NCBI GenBank assembly: GCA_031431195.1
Contig: JANPCU010000267.1
Span: 1-14,685 of the forward strand
Direction of reading: 5' to 3'
DNA length: 14,685 nucleotides
DNA from: TH-plancto1 sp031431195
GTDB taxonomy: Bacteria; Planctomycetota; Planctomycetia; Planctomycetales; Planctomycetaceae
Positions 7,343 through 14,402 of this stretch are shown here, one piece after another. Numbering within the stretch: the first letter of the stretch is position 1; the number at the start of each line of letters is the position of its first letter. The notes under the pieces were generated by a model, which saw only the letters and a program-made list of their open reading frames with translations, was not told the DNA's origin and ran no database searches. The position numbers and the translations under genes are program-made.

Positions 7343-7375
7343 TTGACATTCCCCCGCAGCACCTCAACATATAGG
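7343..7375 (+). promoter_or_regulatory. Sigma-70-like promoter for the 52-aa basic protein
   Basis: A perfect TTGACA (7343-7348) is followed by an AT-rich CATATAGG (7368-7375). CATATA at 19 bases or TATAGG at 21 are possible -10 boxes; neither is ideal in spacing. It is the only perfect -35 I noticed by eye in the window. Transcription would start near 7380 and leave an 80-90-base leader before the ATG at 7469. Confidence 0.5.
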
Positions 7376-7468
7376 GGAGACGGGGTCGCCTGCAGCGGCC
7401 CAATGATGTCGTCGCCGGGCAGGGGGTTCTTGTCGAGGTGTGACGAGTGCCTACACAGGACTGATTTG

Positions 7469-7627
7469 ATGAGTGGACCAATTGTACGCACCGGGGCGAC
7501 CCCGGAATTTTGGAAGAACTGGGACAACGTGTTCACGAAGGGCGGCAAAGCCAAGAAGGCCCACGATCTGGCGGCCAAGAAGTCGATCACCAAGCCACAT
7601 ATCAAGAAGGGTTCCAAGAAGGGCTAA
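7469..7627 (+). CDS. Small lysine-rich planctomycete protein (52 aa)
   Basis: A 52-residue protein in two parts: a defined N-terminal block, SGPIVRTGATPEFWKNWDNV (2-21), and a lysine-rich tail (12 Lys in total, 11 after residue 20, as KAKKAHDLAAKK and KKGSKKG). I recall short proteins of this design, with the same 'GPIVR-G-TPEFW-NWD' start, in many planctomycetes, sometimes mislabelled as a sigma subunit; function unknown. The basic tail would suit nucleic-acid or ribosome binding (inference). AGGA at 7457-7460, 8 bases before the ATG, supports the start. It is a stand-alone unit with a perfect -35 upstream and a strong terminator downstream, the layout of a highly expressed small gene. Longer in-frame starts (7187) would cross the promoter and are not used. 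Confidence 0.85.
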   Translation: MSGPIVRTGATPEFWKNWDNVFTKGGKAKKAHDLAAKKSITKPHIKKGSKKG

Positions 7628-7677
7628 TCCCCTGTGAATTCATATCACGAATCCGGTCGAACTTTGATTCGATTGTT

Positions 7678-7706
7678 GAAAGCCGTCCAAACAGGACGGC
7701 TTTCTC
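7678..7706 (+). terminator. Intrinsic terminator of the 52-aa gene
   Basis: GAAAGCCGTCC (7678-7688) pairs perfectly with GGACGGCTTTC (7694-7704), loop AAACA, then a short pyrimidine-rich tail (CTTTCTCC). The A-rich 5' side and T-rich 3' side allow it to work in both directions. It separates the 52-aa gene from the DUF1501 gene. Confidence 0.85.
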
Positions 7707-7812
7707 CATATCAATCAGGCACTATCCGGGGACTGATCCACACTTCCAATTCCCAACTGCCCCGCTGGTCGATACATTGGTGATGACTGATTCCTCCACG
7801 GGAAGCCCTACC

Positions 7813-9291
7813 ATGAATCCCATTGACGACCATTTCCTTTCCCACACCCGTCGCCACTTCTTCAACCGCTCGGCCTGCGGCCTGGGAGCAGCGGCGCTAG
7901 CGAACTGCATGAGTCCACAGCTGTTCGGCGAGGGGACCATTCCCGCCGCCGCCGGGCCGGATCTGCCTTCACTCGGGGCGCTCCAGCGGTTGCACCATCA
8001 GCCGACTGCCAAGCGGGTGATCTGGCTGTTCATGGCGGACGCCCCGTCGCAGCTGGACCTGTACGACTACAAGCCGAAGCTGAAGGACTTCTACGACAAG
8101 GACTTGCCGGAGAGCATTCGCAACGGTCAGCGGATCACGACGATGACCTCGGGGCAGACGCGGTTCCCGTGTGCCCCTTCGATCTTCAAGTTCGCGCAGC
8201 ACGGGCAGTCGGGCGGGTGGGTCAGCGAATTGCTGCCGCACATCTCGACGATCGTCGACGATATCACCATCATCAAGTCGGTCCACACCGAGGCGATCAA
8301 CCACGACCCGGCGATCACCTATATCCAGACCGGCAGCCAGATCCCCGGTCGTCCCAGTATGGGGGCGTGGACCTCGTACGGACTGGGGAGTCCGAACAAG
8401 GATCTGCCTGCGTTTGTGGTACTGGTGTCACGACTGGGAACCGGGGCTCAGCCGCAGGCCCTGTTCTCGCGACTGTGGGGTTCGGGGTTCCTGCCTACGA
8501 AGCATGCGGGTGTCTCGCTGCGGTCCTCGGGCGATCCGGTGCTGTACCTGACCGACCCCGCGGGGGTGGACAAGGTGACGCGACGCAAGATGCTGGATGG
8601 ACTGGCTGACCTGAACCAGCAGCGGTACGAGGCGATGGGCGACCCCGAGATCACCAGCCGCATCTCGCAGTACGAGATGGCCTATAAGATGCAAACCTCG
8701 GTGCCGGAGCTGGCCGACATCTCGAAGGAGCCGAAGTCGGTGCTGGAGATGTATGGACCGGATGTCACGAACCCGGGGACGTTTGCCTACAACTGTTTAA
8801 TGGCCAGACGGCTCGCCGAACGCGGCGTTCCATTCACACAGGTCTTCCTCCGTGGCTGGGATCACCACGGTGGCCTGCCGAATTCGATTCGCGGTCTGGC
8901 CCCCGCGACTGACCAGCCCAGTGCTGCACTCATTAAAGACCTGAAGCGGCTCGGCATGCTCGATGATACGCTCGTCGTCTGGGGCGGCGAGTTCGGCCGC
9001 ACTGTCTACAGCCAAGGCACCCTGACCCCCGACAACTACGGCCGCGACCACCATCCTCGCAACTTCACCATGTGGATGGCGGGCGGCGGGATCAAGCGCG
9101 GACTGACCTACGGCCAGACCGACGATTTTAGTTACAACATCACCGAAAACCCCGTCCACATCCACGACCTCAACGCCACCATCCTGCACTGCATGGGGGT
9201 CAACCACGAGCAGCTGACCTACAAGTTCCAGGGCCGCGACTTCCGCCTGACTGATGTGCATGGCAAGGTCGTGACCGGGATCCTCTCGTAG
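7813..9291 (+). CDS. Tat-exported DUF1501 family protein
   Basis: A 492-residue protein of the DUF1501 family, which belongs to the alkaline phosphatase/sulfatase-like fold. Residues 12-17 (TRRHFF) and the Ala/Gly/Leu stretch after them (21-30) form a twin-arginine signal. Landmarks include DAPSQLDLYDYKP (76-88), HTEAINHDPA (158-167), LWGSGFLPTKHAGV (221-234), GDPVLYL (240-246), RGWDHHGG (347-354), GGEFGRT (391-397) and GRDHHP (410-415); the His/Asp/Glu residues in the last three fit metal binding. Planctomycetes carry many copies, usually paired with a DUF1549/DUF1553 cytochrome-c-like gene; no such partner is adjacent here. GGGAAG (7799-7804) eight bases ahead supports the ATG at 7813; the frame upstream runs through the 52-aa gene and its terminator. 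Substrate unknown. Confidence 0.93.
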   Translation: MNPIDDHFLSHTRRHFFNRSACGLGAAALANCMSPQLFGEGTIPAAAGPDLPSLGALQRLHHQPTAKRVIWLFMADAPSQLDLYDYKPKLKDFYDKDLPESIRNGQRITTMTSGQTRFPCAPSIFKFAQHGQSGGWVSELLPHISTIVDDITIIKSVHTEAINHDPAITYIQTGSQIPGRPSMGAWTSYGLGSPNKDLPAFVVLVSRLGTGAQPQALFSRLWGSGFLPTKHAGVSLRSSGDPVLYLTDPAGVDKVTRRKMLDGLADLNQQRYEAMGDPEITSRISQYEMAYKMQTSVPELADISKEPKSVLEMYGPDVTNPGTFAYNCLMARRLAERGVPFTQVFLRGWDHHGGLPNSIRGLAPATDQPSAALIKDLKRLGMLDDTLVVWGGEFGRTVYSQGTLTPDNYGRDHHPRNFTMWMAGGGIKRGLTYGQTDDFSYNITENPVHIHDLNATILHCMGVNHEQLTYKFQGRDFRLTDVHGKVVTGILS

Positions 9292-9317
9292 TGGGACGGG
9301 CGTATTGGCCCGTCCGT
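9288..9317 (+). repeat. REP-like palindrome at the end of the DUF1501 gene
   Basis: GGACGGGC (9294-9301) and GCCCGTCC (9308-9315) form an 8-bp stem with loop GTATTG. GTAG at 9288-9291 precedes it by two bases and contains the TAG stop codon of the DUF1501 gene. The core differs at only 3 of 25 positions from the palindrome inside the AAA+ ATPase gene (5511). It may double as the 3'-end structure of the DUF1501 transcript. Confidence 0.6.
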
Positions 9318-9340
9318 GCGGTCTTTGTGCCATGAAGATA

Positions 9341-9365
9341 TTCAGCCACTCGAAGAGCGGCTGAA
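9341..9365. repeat. Intergenic stem-loop in the convergent junction
   Basis: TTCAGCCACTC (9341-9351) pairs with GAGCGGCTGAA (9355-9365) with one A/C mismatch and a 3-base loop. There is no T-tract. It lies between two REP-like elements and does not share their core, so it may be a second family of intergenic palindrome or a transcript-end hairpin. Confidence 0.45.
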
Positions 9366-9416
9366 GTCAACACTCGCTGGTATTTATACCTCGCGCGGCG
9401 AGAACTGAGGCATTTC

Positions 9417-9485
9417 GTAGGACGGACATCCTTGTCCGTCCGTGTAAAAAACTCGGGGAGCGACGGACGAGGACGTTCGTCGTAC
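9417..9485. repeat. REPIN-like inverted pair of REP palindromes
   Basis: The first unit is GTAG (9417-9420) with stem GGACGGACA (9420-9428)/TGTCCGTCC (9433-9441) and loop TCCT. The second unit runs the opposite way: read on the minus strand from 9485 it starts GTAC, then CGACGAACG, loop TCCT, CGTCCGTCG (stem 9482-9474 with 9469-9461, one mismatch). The two share loop, stem length and header, differ by compensatory changes (G:C to C:G at the base of the stem, A:T to G:C next to the loop), and are separated by about 19 bases. This is the arrangement of a REPIN, a pair of inverted REPs mobilised by RAYT-type Y1 transposases. No RAYT gene is in the window. Confidence 0.6.
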
Positions 9486-9540
9486 GCTTCGATCTGGCCC
9501 GCGTGAAGTATAAACGCTCCCCACGTTTGGGCGAATGTAG

Positions 9541-10374
9541 CTACGACGCCGCTGGCACATCGAGCAGTTCTTCGGCAACCGACAGTACCAGCTCCGCATC
9601 GATCTCCGGACGCTGGTCGGCTTTCGCTGCGAGCGTCACTGCTCGGCAGAGTCGATTGATCTGCCGGGGCACGCCACCGGTCATGCGGGCGATCAGCTGC
9701 GTCGCATCGCGCGTGAAGTCGGGCAAGGAAGTCATCCCGCGCTCGACCGCGTGTTCGATGTACCACTGCGTTTCATCCACGGATAGAGCGGGCAACTCAA
9801 TCCGCAGTCCCGTATGCTCACTCAACGTTTTCAGCAAGGCAGTCCGGCCCTCGTTTCGAGCGGCGAACAGCAGCACCATCCCCCGTGCGTGTACGGAATG
9901 CAACAACTGCTCCAACAACGACAACGCACCCGGTCGCAGCCGGTCCGCATGATCGAACAGGACCACCCACGGCTGCTGCACCCGGGCCGCAGCGGCGAGA
10001 ATCAATTCCAGTTGGTCCCACGTCTCGTGCGGGTCGGCATCAGATGCTGGATTGGCTCCCAATTCCACGGCCAGCCGGTGTAACAATCCTGCTTGATCGA
10101 TGCCCGCCAGGTCAATGCGGCAGGACTTCCAACCAGTCCGGCGCAGCTGCTGGTGCAGACGAATCAGGACGGTCGACTTGCCGGTCCCTGCGGAGCCGGT
10201 CAGCAGGCCGCAGCGCTCGCCCTCTTCGACCAAATAGAGCATCCGAGCGAGGGCCTCTTCGTGGGCCTCGCTGGGGAAGTACATGTCCGCCGACGCTTCT
10301 TCGGCGAAAGAGACAAAAGCCTTGCTGGCAGCTCGCATCCCGGCGGTACTGAGCGGGCGAACAGTCACAGACAT
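9541..10374 (-). CDS. ExeA/GspA-type AAA ATPase
   Basis: A 277-residue cytoplasmic ATPase of the ExeA/GspA (AAA_22, TniB-like) group. The typical opening YFPSEAHEEALARMLYLVEE (32-51) leads to Walker A GSAGTGKS (60-67), Walker B VVLFDHAD (137-144, His where Glu is common), and the sensor region GGVPRQINRLC (233-243). It lacks the transmembrane and peptidoglycan-binding part of full-length ExeA. In type II secretion, ExeA helps move or assemble the secretin through the cell wall. The start at 10374 is preferred to 10413: it has AAGGA seven bases upstream, and it puts the shared 30-bp element at nearly the same distance as in the AAA+ ATPase gene. It ends convergent with DUF1501. A regulatory or partition ATPase is an alternative. 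Confidence 0.87.
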   Translation of the reverse strand: MSVTVRPLSTAGMRAASKAFVSFAEEASADMYFPSEAHEEALARMLYLVEEGERCGLLTGSAGTGKSTVLIRLHQQLRRTGWKSCRIDLAGIDQAGLLHRLAVELGANPASDADPHETWDQLELILAAAARVQQPWVVLFDHADRLRPGALSLLEQLLHSVHARGMVLLFAARNEGRTALLKTLSEHTGLRIELPALSVDETQWYIEHAVERGMTSLPDFTRDATQLIARMTGGVPRQINRLCRAVTLAAKADQRPEIDAELVLSVAEELLDVPAAS

Positions 10375-10442
10375 CGAGAGATCCTTCTCGCCAAATGGAG
10401 CCAGGCCAATCATTGGGCTGGGTCGGCAACTCGTACGTCCAG

Positions 10443-10472
10443 ACTTCCGAAGTCTTCGGAGACTTCGGAAGT
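10443..10472 (-). promoter_or_regulatory. Triple-palindrome element upstream of the ExeA-like gene (copy 2)
   Basis: The + strand reads ACTTCCGAAGT, then CTTCGGAG, then ACTTCGGAAGT. It differs from copy 1 (5851-5880) at two positions, both C/G swaps at the centre of a palindromic unit, which leave the symmetry type unchanged. Its edge lies 68 bases before the ATG at 10374, against 67 for copy 1. The site lies in the divergent region between this gene and rsmE, so an effect on rsmE (157 bases away) is also possible. Confidence 0.65.
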
Positions 10473-10628
10473 CTGCCTGTCGATTCCCTCAACGACTGAC
10501 TTCTGAGACAGTTCGCGGGGAATCGCAGTTGTTGCCGGTCGTTGCCTCTTCCATCGGATGGCAACACCAGCGTCCCGCACGGTTCGGAATTCCCGGCAGA
10601 GAACTTGAAACAAGAATGTCCGCCCTCC

Positions 10629-11360
10629 ATGGATCGATTCTTTCATTCGGCAGGATTCTCACGACTGACGCTTTCGCTCGATGAGGCAGAATCGCACCAC
10701 GCCGCGCGGGTCTTAAGAAAACAGGCGGGAGACCACGTCGAGCTCTTTGACGGGCGCGGCCAATCTGCTATCGCCGAGATCACTCTCGTCAAAAAAGATC
10801 GCGTGGAAGTTCGCATCGTCGAGCTGCGAAAACTGCTGGTCGCCCCACTTCCCATCATCCGCTTGGCCGTCGCTCCCCCCAAGGGAGATCGTTTTCGCTG
10901 GCTGGTCGAGAAGGCCACCGAACTCGGGATCGATCAGTTGATTCCGATGATGACGGAGCGAACGGTCGTCGAACCCGGCGGGGGGAAACTCGACAAGCTG
11001 CAAGCGGCGGTGGTGGCGGCGTGCAAGCAATCGAGGCGGGATCTAGTGATGCAGGTGGGGGAGAATACTCCGTTTGCAGAGTGCCTGAAGAAAGTCCCGC
11101 CCGAGGGGGCTCCACGAGCCACCTTAATCGGTGATCCGCACGGAGAACTCTTCCAGCCCGGGATGATTCCAATCGGTTCCGGCGAGGTGCTGCTGCTCAT
11201 TGGCCCCGAGGGCGGTTGGAGCGACGCCGAGTGGGAACTGGCCACGCAGTCAGAGGCCCGGCGAGTCCGGATCGCGGATCAAATCCTACGGACCGAAACA
11301 GCAGCGATCCAACTGGCGGGGCTATGCGTGTGGGCGAGAAGCGGCCACAAGGCGTCTTGA
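10629..11360 (+). CDS. rsmE: 16S rRNA (uracil-1498-N3)-methyltransferase RsmE
   Basis: A 243-residue SPOUT-fold methyltransferase that methylates N3 of U1498 in 16S rRNA with S-adenosylmethionine. The N-terminal PUA-like part has MDRFF at the start and SHHAARVLRKQAGD (22-35). The catalytic part shows RFRWLVEKATELGIDQLIP (88-106), a KQSRRD segment (133-138) matching the family's EQSxR, LLLIGPEGGWSDAEWE (188-203) and ILRTETAAI (219-227), the trefoil-knot cofactor motifs. Length is typical. The start at 10629 gives the usual MDRFF opening; no clear ribosome binding site is seen. Divergent from the ExeA-like gene and followed by the aldolase after 204 bases. Confidence 0.95.
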   Translation: MDRFFHSAGFSRLTLSLDEAESHHAARVLRKQAGDHVELFDGRGQSAIAEITLVKKDRVEVRIVELRKLLVAPLPIIRLAVAPPKGDRFRWLVEKATELGIDQLIPMMTERTVVEPGGGKLDKLQAAVVAACKQSRRDLVMQVGENTPFAECLKKVPPEGAPRATLIGDPHGELFQPGMIPIGSGEVLLLIGPEGGWSDAEWELATQSEARRVRIADQILRTETAAIQLAGLCVWARSGHKAS

Positions 11361-11502
11361 GATCGTGGCTGAAAACGCCGCGACTTACTCCGGAGTTTCT
11401 CGAGTACCGCCCAGTGGCCTGAACGGAGCGTTCAGAGTTCGAATACAGATACCGGGCAAATATCCCTGCCAGGTTGTTCAATAGCTGGCAAGTCGCGAAT
11501 GC

Positions 11503-11530
11503 TTGCGAGTCGGCCCTGCCCTCGTAAGAT
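11503..11530 (+). promoter_or_regulatory. Candidate promoter of the aldolase gene
   Basis: TTGCGA (11503-11508) and TAAGAT (11525-11530) are separated by 16 bases; each matches the sigma-70 consensus at four of six positions. A start near 11537 would leave a short leader before the ATG at 11565. Confidence 0.4.
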
Positions 11531-11564
11531 GCAGATCTCCGCGCCCATCTCCGAGGAAGCTCCC

Positions 11565-12362
11565 ATGAAACGCAATCCCGTCAAAGCCGCTCTGCAGAGC
11601 GGTCAACCGCAAGTGGGCACTTGGCTCTCACTCGGCGATCTGGTCGCCGCGCGGTTACTGGCGCGAGTCGGCTTCCCGTGGCTGACCGTCGATATGGAGC
11701 ATTCGCCGATCGACTGGGCACAGGCCTCGGCTCTGTTTGGAGCCATTGCCGATGCCGGATGTGTGCCGCTGTGCCGAGTGCCCAACGGGACACATGAGAA
11801 CATCAAGCGGGCGCTCGACGGCGGAGCATGGGGCATCATCGCTCCGATGGTCGATACCGTCGAACAGGCCCAAGCCATCATCGCAGCGGCCAAATACCCG
11901 CCAACCGGCAATCGCTCGGTCGGTGGCACTCTACACGCGATGAACTTCGACGCAGCTGCCGGAGACTACTATAAGCGAGCCAACGATGAGGTGTTGGTGA
12001 TCCTGCAAACCGAATCGCCGACCGGCGTCGAGAACGCCGATGAGATCTATCGGCTGCCTGGCGTCGATGCGATCTTCGTCGGCCCCAATGATTTGCAGGC
12101 TCAGATGCGCACTCCGGACGGCGTCGATCCGACCCCCGCCGAGCATGAGTCGATGCTGCAGCGCATCCTCGCCGCTGGCCAGCGGGCGGGGACGCCGGTC
12201 GGCCTGCATGTGCTGACCCCGAGTGATGTCCAACAGCGGATTGTCGAAGGATGGCAGTTTCTCGCCATCGGCAGCGACATCCGCATGATGGTCTCTTCCG
12301 CCCAGTCGTGGGTCGGGGAACTGAACATCAAGTCCCAGCGCGGGGATCTCGCACGGTATTGA
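11565..12362 (+). CDS. HpcH/HpaI-family aldolase
   Basis: A 265-residue class II (metal-dependent) aldolase of the HpcH/HpaI family, a TIM barrel that cleaves or forms 4-hydroxy-2-oxo acids to give pyruvate plus an aldehyde. By analogy with the HpcH/HpaI enzymes, the key residues are present: D43 and H46 in VDMEHSP, R71 in LCRVP, metal ligands E150 (QTESPTG) and D176 (FVGPNDL). Length matches the family (about 250-265). GAGGAAG at 11553-11559 gives a strong site five bases before the ATG. Related activities, such as 2-keto-3-deoxy sugar-acid aldolase, cannot be told apart from sequence. No other aromatic- or sugar-acid-degradation genes are adjacent; the next gene, an acyltransferase, starts 86 bases on. 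Confidence 0.92.
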   Translation: MKRNPVKAALQSGQPQVGTWLSLGDLVAARLLARVGFPWLTVDMEHSPIDWAQASALFGAIADAGCVPLCRVPNGTHENIKRALDGGAWGIIAPMVDTVEQAQAIIAAAKYPPTGNRSVGGTLHAMNFDAAAGDYYKRANDEVLVILQTESPTGVENADEIYRLPGVDAIFVGPNDLQAQMRTPDGVDPTPAEHESMLQRILAAGQRAGTPVGLHVLTPSDVQQRIVEGWQFLAIGSDIRMMVSSAQSWVGELNIKSQRGDLARY

Positions 12363-12391
12363 GCGATTGATCATGGTCGACAATATCTGGG

Positions 12392-12411
12392 GGCCAGCAC
12401 TTCGGCTGGCC
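12392..12411 (+). terminator. Small hairpin between aldolase and acyltransferase genes
   Basis: GGCCAGC (12392-12398) pairs with GCTGGCC (12405-12411) around ACTTCG. It lacks a T-run, so any terminator or attenuator role would be weak. Confidence 0.35.
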
Positions 12412-12448
12412 AGCGGCGACCGCAGTCACACCCTTCTCGCCAGGAGTC

Positions 12449-13876
12449 ATGTTGAGAACTCACGGAGCAGTGCCTGGGGCGCTCTCGCCACCCGGGCATT
12501 CAGTGCCTCCCCCCGCCCCCCTGCCAATTGTCACCGCCAATGGCTCGCAGCGGATCATGCTGTACTGGGAGCAATTCGCCCCGGTGAATGCCTGCCATGT
12601 GCTGGAGCTGGGGCCGAATTGCTTCACCTCGGGGGACCAGTTTCGGGAGATCGCCCCACGGGTCTTGCGATCACTGGGCATCGGAGAGGTCACAGCGGAT
12701 GCCTGGACCTCGCGGTATGAGATCCGTCCCGTCGGTGAGTGCGAGGTCACGTCTGTCTGGGTGACTCGGAACTTGGACCGAGATATTGAGGAGACGATTG
12801 ACCAGGAACTGCTGCGCCCGTTCGCGACGACCAGCTGCCCGATCAGGTTTCTGTGGATCGAGGAGAGCGGCTCCGGGGACACCCCTCCGAGTCAGACTCC
12901 ACCACGGCGGGTCATCGTGGTCACTTACCGTCATGCGATCGCTGATGGGGCCTCGATTCAAGTCATTTGCCAGCATTTGATCGCGGCGTGCTGTGGCCGA
13001 ACGGTCGATGGATCGCTCGCCCCCTATGTCCGTCACTTGCTGCGAGATCTGCGGCACGGCCCACAACCTCCGGGCCTCTGGGGAGTTCTGCGCTACGCCG
13101 CGAACGAACTGATGGGATTGGCTCAATGTGTCTTTCCGAAGATCAAAACTCTCTCTGCGCTAGACCACTCAGTGACGAGGTTTCATGCGGAGCGCGTGCC
13201 TGTCGCGCAGATTCGGGCCACGGCGGATGCCTGCGGTGTGACTGTGCAGGATGTGTTATTTGCGGCAACCCTGGAGGCCATGATCCAGGAGGACTCGCAT
13301 GAGACGTGCGGTCTGTTCCGCTCGAAGATGGCGCTGCAATGCCCTGTCGATCTGCGGCGATTCCTGGGAGCCGACTCGGGAGAGGTATTTGGGCAGCTGC
13401 TGGGATCCTATCAAGTCCGGCATACCGTCCGTGCCTCATCCACTTTTCAGGAGATCCTGACACAGACACATCGGCAGACAATCCTTCAGAAGCAACAAAA
13501 CCAGGCCGCTTATTATCCCTTCAGCATGGATCTCGTATCGTTCCTCAGTCGACATTTTCCGGGTCAGTCGGGATTCAAGACCACGAAATCCATGTTTCCC
13601 CTCGTGGGTGGGATCAGTAATTTGAACCTGGCTGATCAGTTCCGGGGCGAGTTCGAGTCCGGGACTGTGGTGCGGTATGCTCGGGCGTCACACTTGGGAC
13701 TCGTCATGCCCATGTTGCTGTTCGCCACCAGTTTTGGGGAGGACTTGACGTTCATGTCGACTCGCCGCGAGTCGTTCCTCGACGACGAGGCGATGCGCCG
13801 CATGGTGGCCCATCTCGCGCGGCGTGCGAGCGGAGATTTCTCCAGCCCTGTCAACTCTTTCAGCGGCAGGGCTTGA
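12449..13876 (+). CDS. Condensation-domain/acyltransferase-like protein
   Basis: A 475-residue protein of the CoA-dependent acyltransferase (condensation-domain, WS/DGAT, alcohol acetyltransferase) superfamily. The HxxxDG active-site motif is H162-A-I-A-D166-G167 in TYRHAIADGAS (159-169). A second-half motif, VGGISNLNLAD (386-396), corresponds to the 'SNLG'-type stretch of this fold, and the C-terminal LGLVMPMLLFATSFGEDLTF (416-435) is typical. It stands alone with no carrier protein or adenylation domain, so a free acyltransferase making an ester or amide is more likely than a peptide synthetase. The N-terminus is uncertain: AGGAG at 12442-12446 is only two bases from the ATG at 12449, and TTG at 12452 or the ATG at residue 37 are alternatives. 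The first ~30 residues are Pro-rich and atypical. Substrate unknown. Confidence 0.78.
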   Translation: MLRTHGAVPGALSPPGHSVPPPAPLPIVTANGSQRIMLYWEQFAPVNACHVLELGPNCFTSGDQFREIAPRVLRSLGIGEVTADAWTSRYEIRPVGECEVTSVWVTRNLDRDIEETIDQELLRPFATTSCPIRFLWIEESGSGDTPPSQTPPRRVIVVTYRHAIADGASIQVICQHLIAACCGRTVDGSLAPYVRHLLRDLRHGPQPPGLWGVLRYAANELMGLAQCVFPKIKTLSALDHSVTRFHAERVPVAQIRATADACGVTVQDVLFAATLEAMIQEDSHETCGLFRSKMALQCPVDLRRFLGADSGEVFGQLLGSYQVRHTVRASSTFQEILTQTHRQTILQKQQNQAAYYPFSMDLVSFLSRHFPGQSGFKTTKSMFPLVGGISNLNLADQFRGEFESGTVVRYARASHLGLVMPMLLFATSFGEDLTFMSTRRESFLDDEAMRRMVAHLARRASGDFSSPVNSFSGRA

Positions 13877-13988
13877 ACGTCTGAAACCCCCTCTGTACGA
13901 CCCGTATCGCCGCGACACAAAAGGCTATTCCCAGCGGAGCGTTTTCGCATCCTCAACCACCGGACGACTGCATGAACTGCGACCGCCG

Positions 13989-14402
13989 TTAACCGCAGAG
14001 ATAAACCGCTGCGGTGCGAAACGCCTCCTCCGGACTGCCATAGAACGTGCCGTTGTCCAGGTAGCACAACTCGTACTTCTCCTGGCTATAGGTGTAGAAA
14101 GCGAACCCCCACGATTCCTCGTCTCCGAAGTACCGCAGCCGACATAAGTGGAGCGGCAGATTGCGCAGTCGCTCCATATATTCGTCTCGCGTCTCATTGA
14201 ATGGAACATAATCACCCGGTGGATCGGGTTCTGTGTAGGCATCGATATAGCAAAACGTTCCTCGAAACCGGATGTCCAGTCGCGTGTACTTCCCTGCATA
14301 ATGTGCAGCGGCAAACGCCTCGATGCGTTTGGCAACGCGGGCCTGAACTGTCGCGGGAACCTTAACTCCCCCCGCACTGGAGTCTCTGACCCAGCCTCTC
14401 AT
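13989..14402 (-). CDS. Small conserved hypothetical protein
   Basis: A 137-residue soluble protein with no signal peptide or membrane segment. Its sequence is rich in aromatics and looks well structured: VPATVQARVAKRIEAFAAAH (15-34), LDIRFRGTFCYIDAY (42-56), LPLHLCRLRYFGDEESWGFA (81-100) and SPEEAFRTAAVYL near the end. I have seen proteins with this pattern in diverse bacteria, but know no function. GGAG eight bases before the ATG at 14402 supports the start; the first ~12 residues look like a variable addition, and GTG codons near residue 13 or 15 could be the true start. It converges on the acyltransferase gene, with 112 bases between the stops. Confidence 0.8.
   Translation of the reverse strand: MRGWVRDSSAGGVKVPATVQARVAKRIEAFAAAHYAGKYTRLDIRFRGTFCYIDAYTEPDPPGDYVPFNETRDEYMERLRNLPLHLCRLRYFGDEESWGFAFYTYSQEKYELCYLDNGTFYGSPEEAFRTAAVYLCG

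Noticed and set aside
6868..7374. 168-aa open frame on the + strand
   Set aside because: Its Gln/Leu/Arg/Val-rich sequence looks like the antisense of the minus-strand frame there, and its end crosses the promoter of the 52-aa gene.
7678..7706. A further REP-like copy because of the GGACGG word
   Set aside because: The stem GAAAGCCGTCC/GGACGGCTTTC has A-rich and T-rich flanks and sits just after a stop codon; it is a standard terminator without the GTAG header.
10375..10413. Upstream ATG start of the ExeA-like protein at 10413
   Set aside because: The ATG at 10374 has a good ribosome binding site and gives the shared element the same spacing as in the AAA+ ATPase gene.
13925..14377. 150-aa minus-strand frame overlapping the small hypothetical gene
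   Set aside because: The alternative frame 13989-14402 has a better ribosome binding site and a much more protein-like, conserved-looking sequence.
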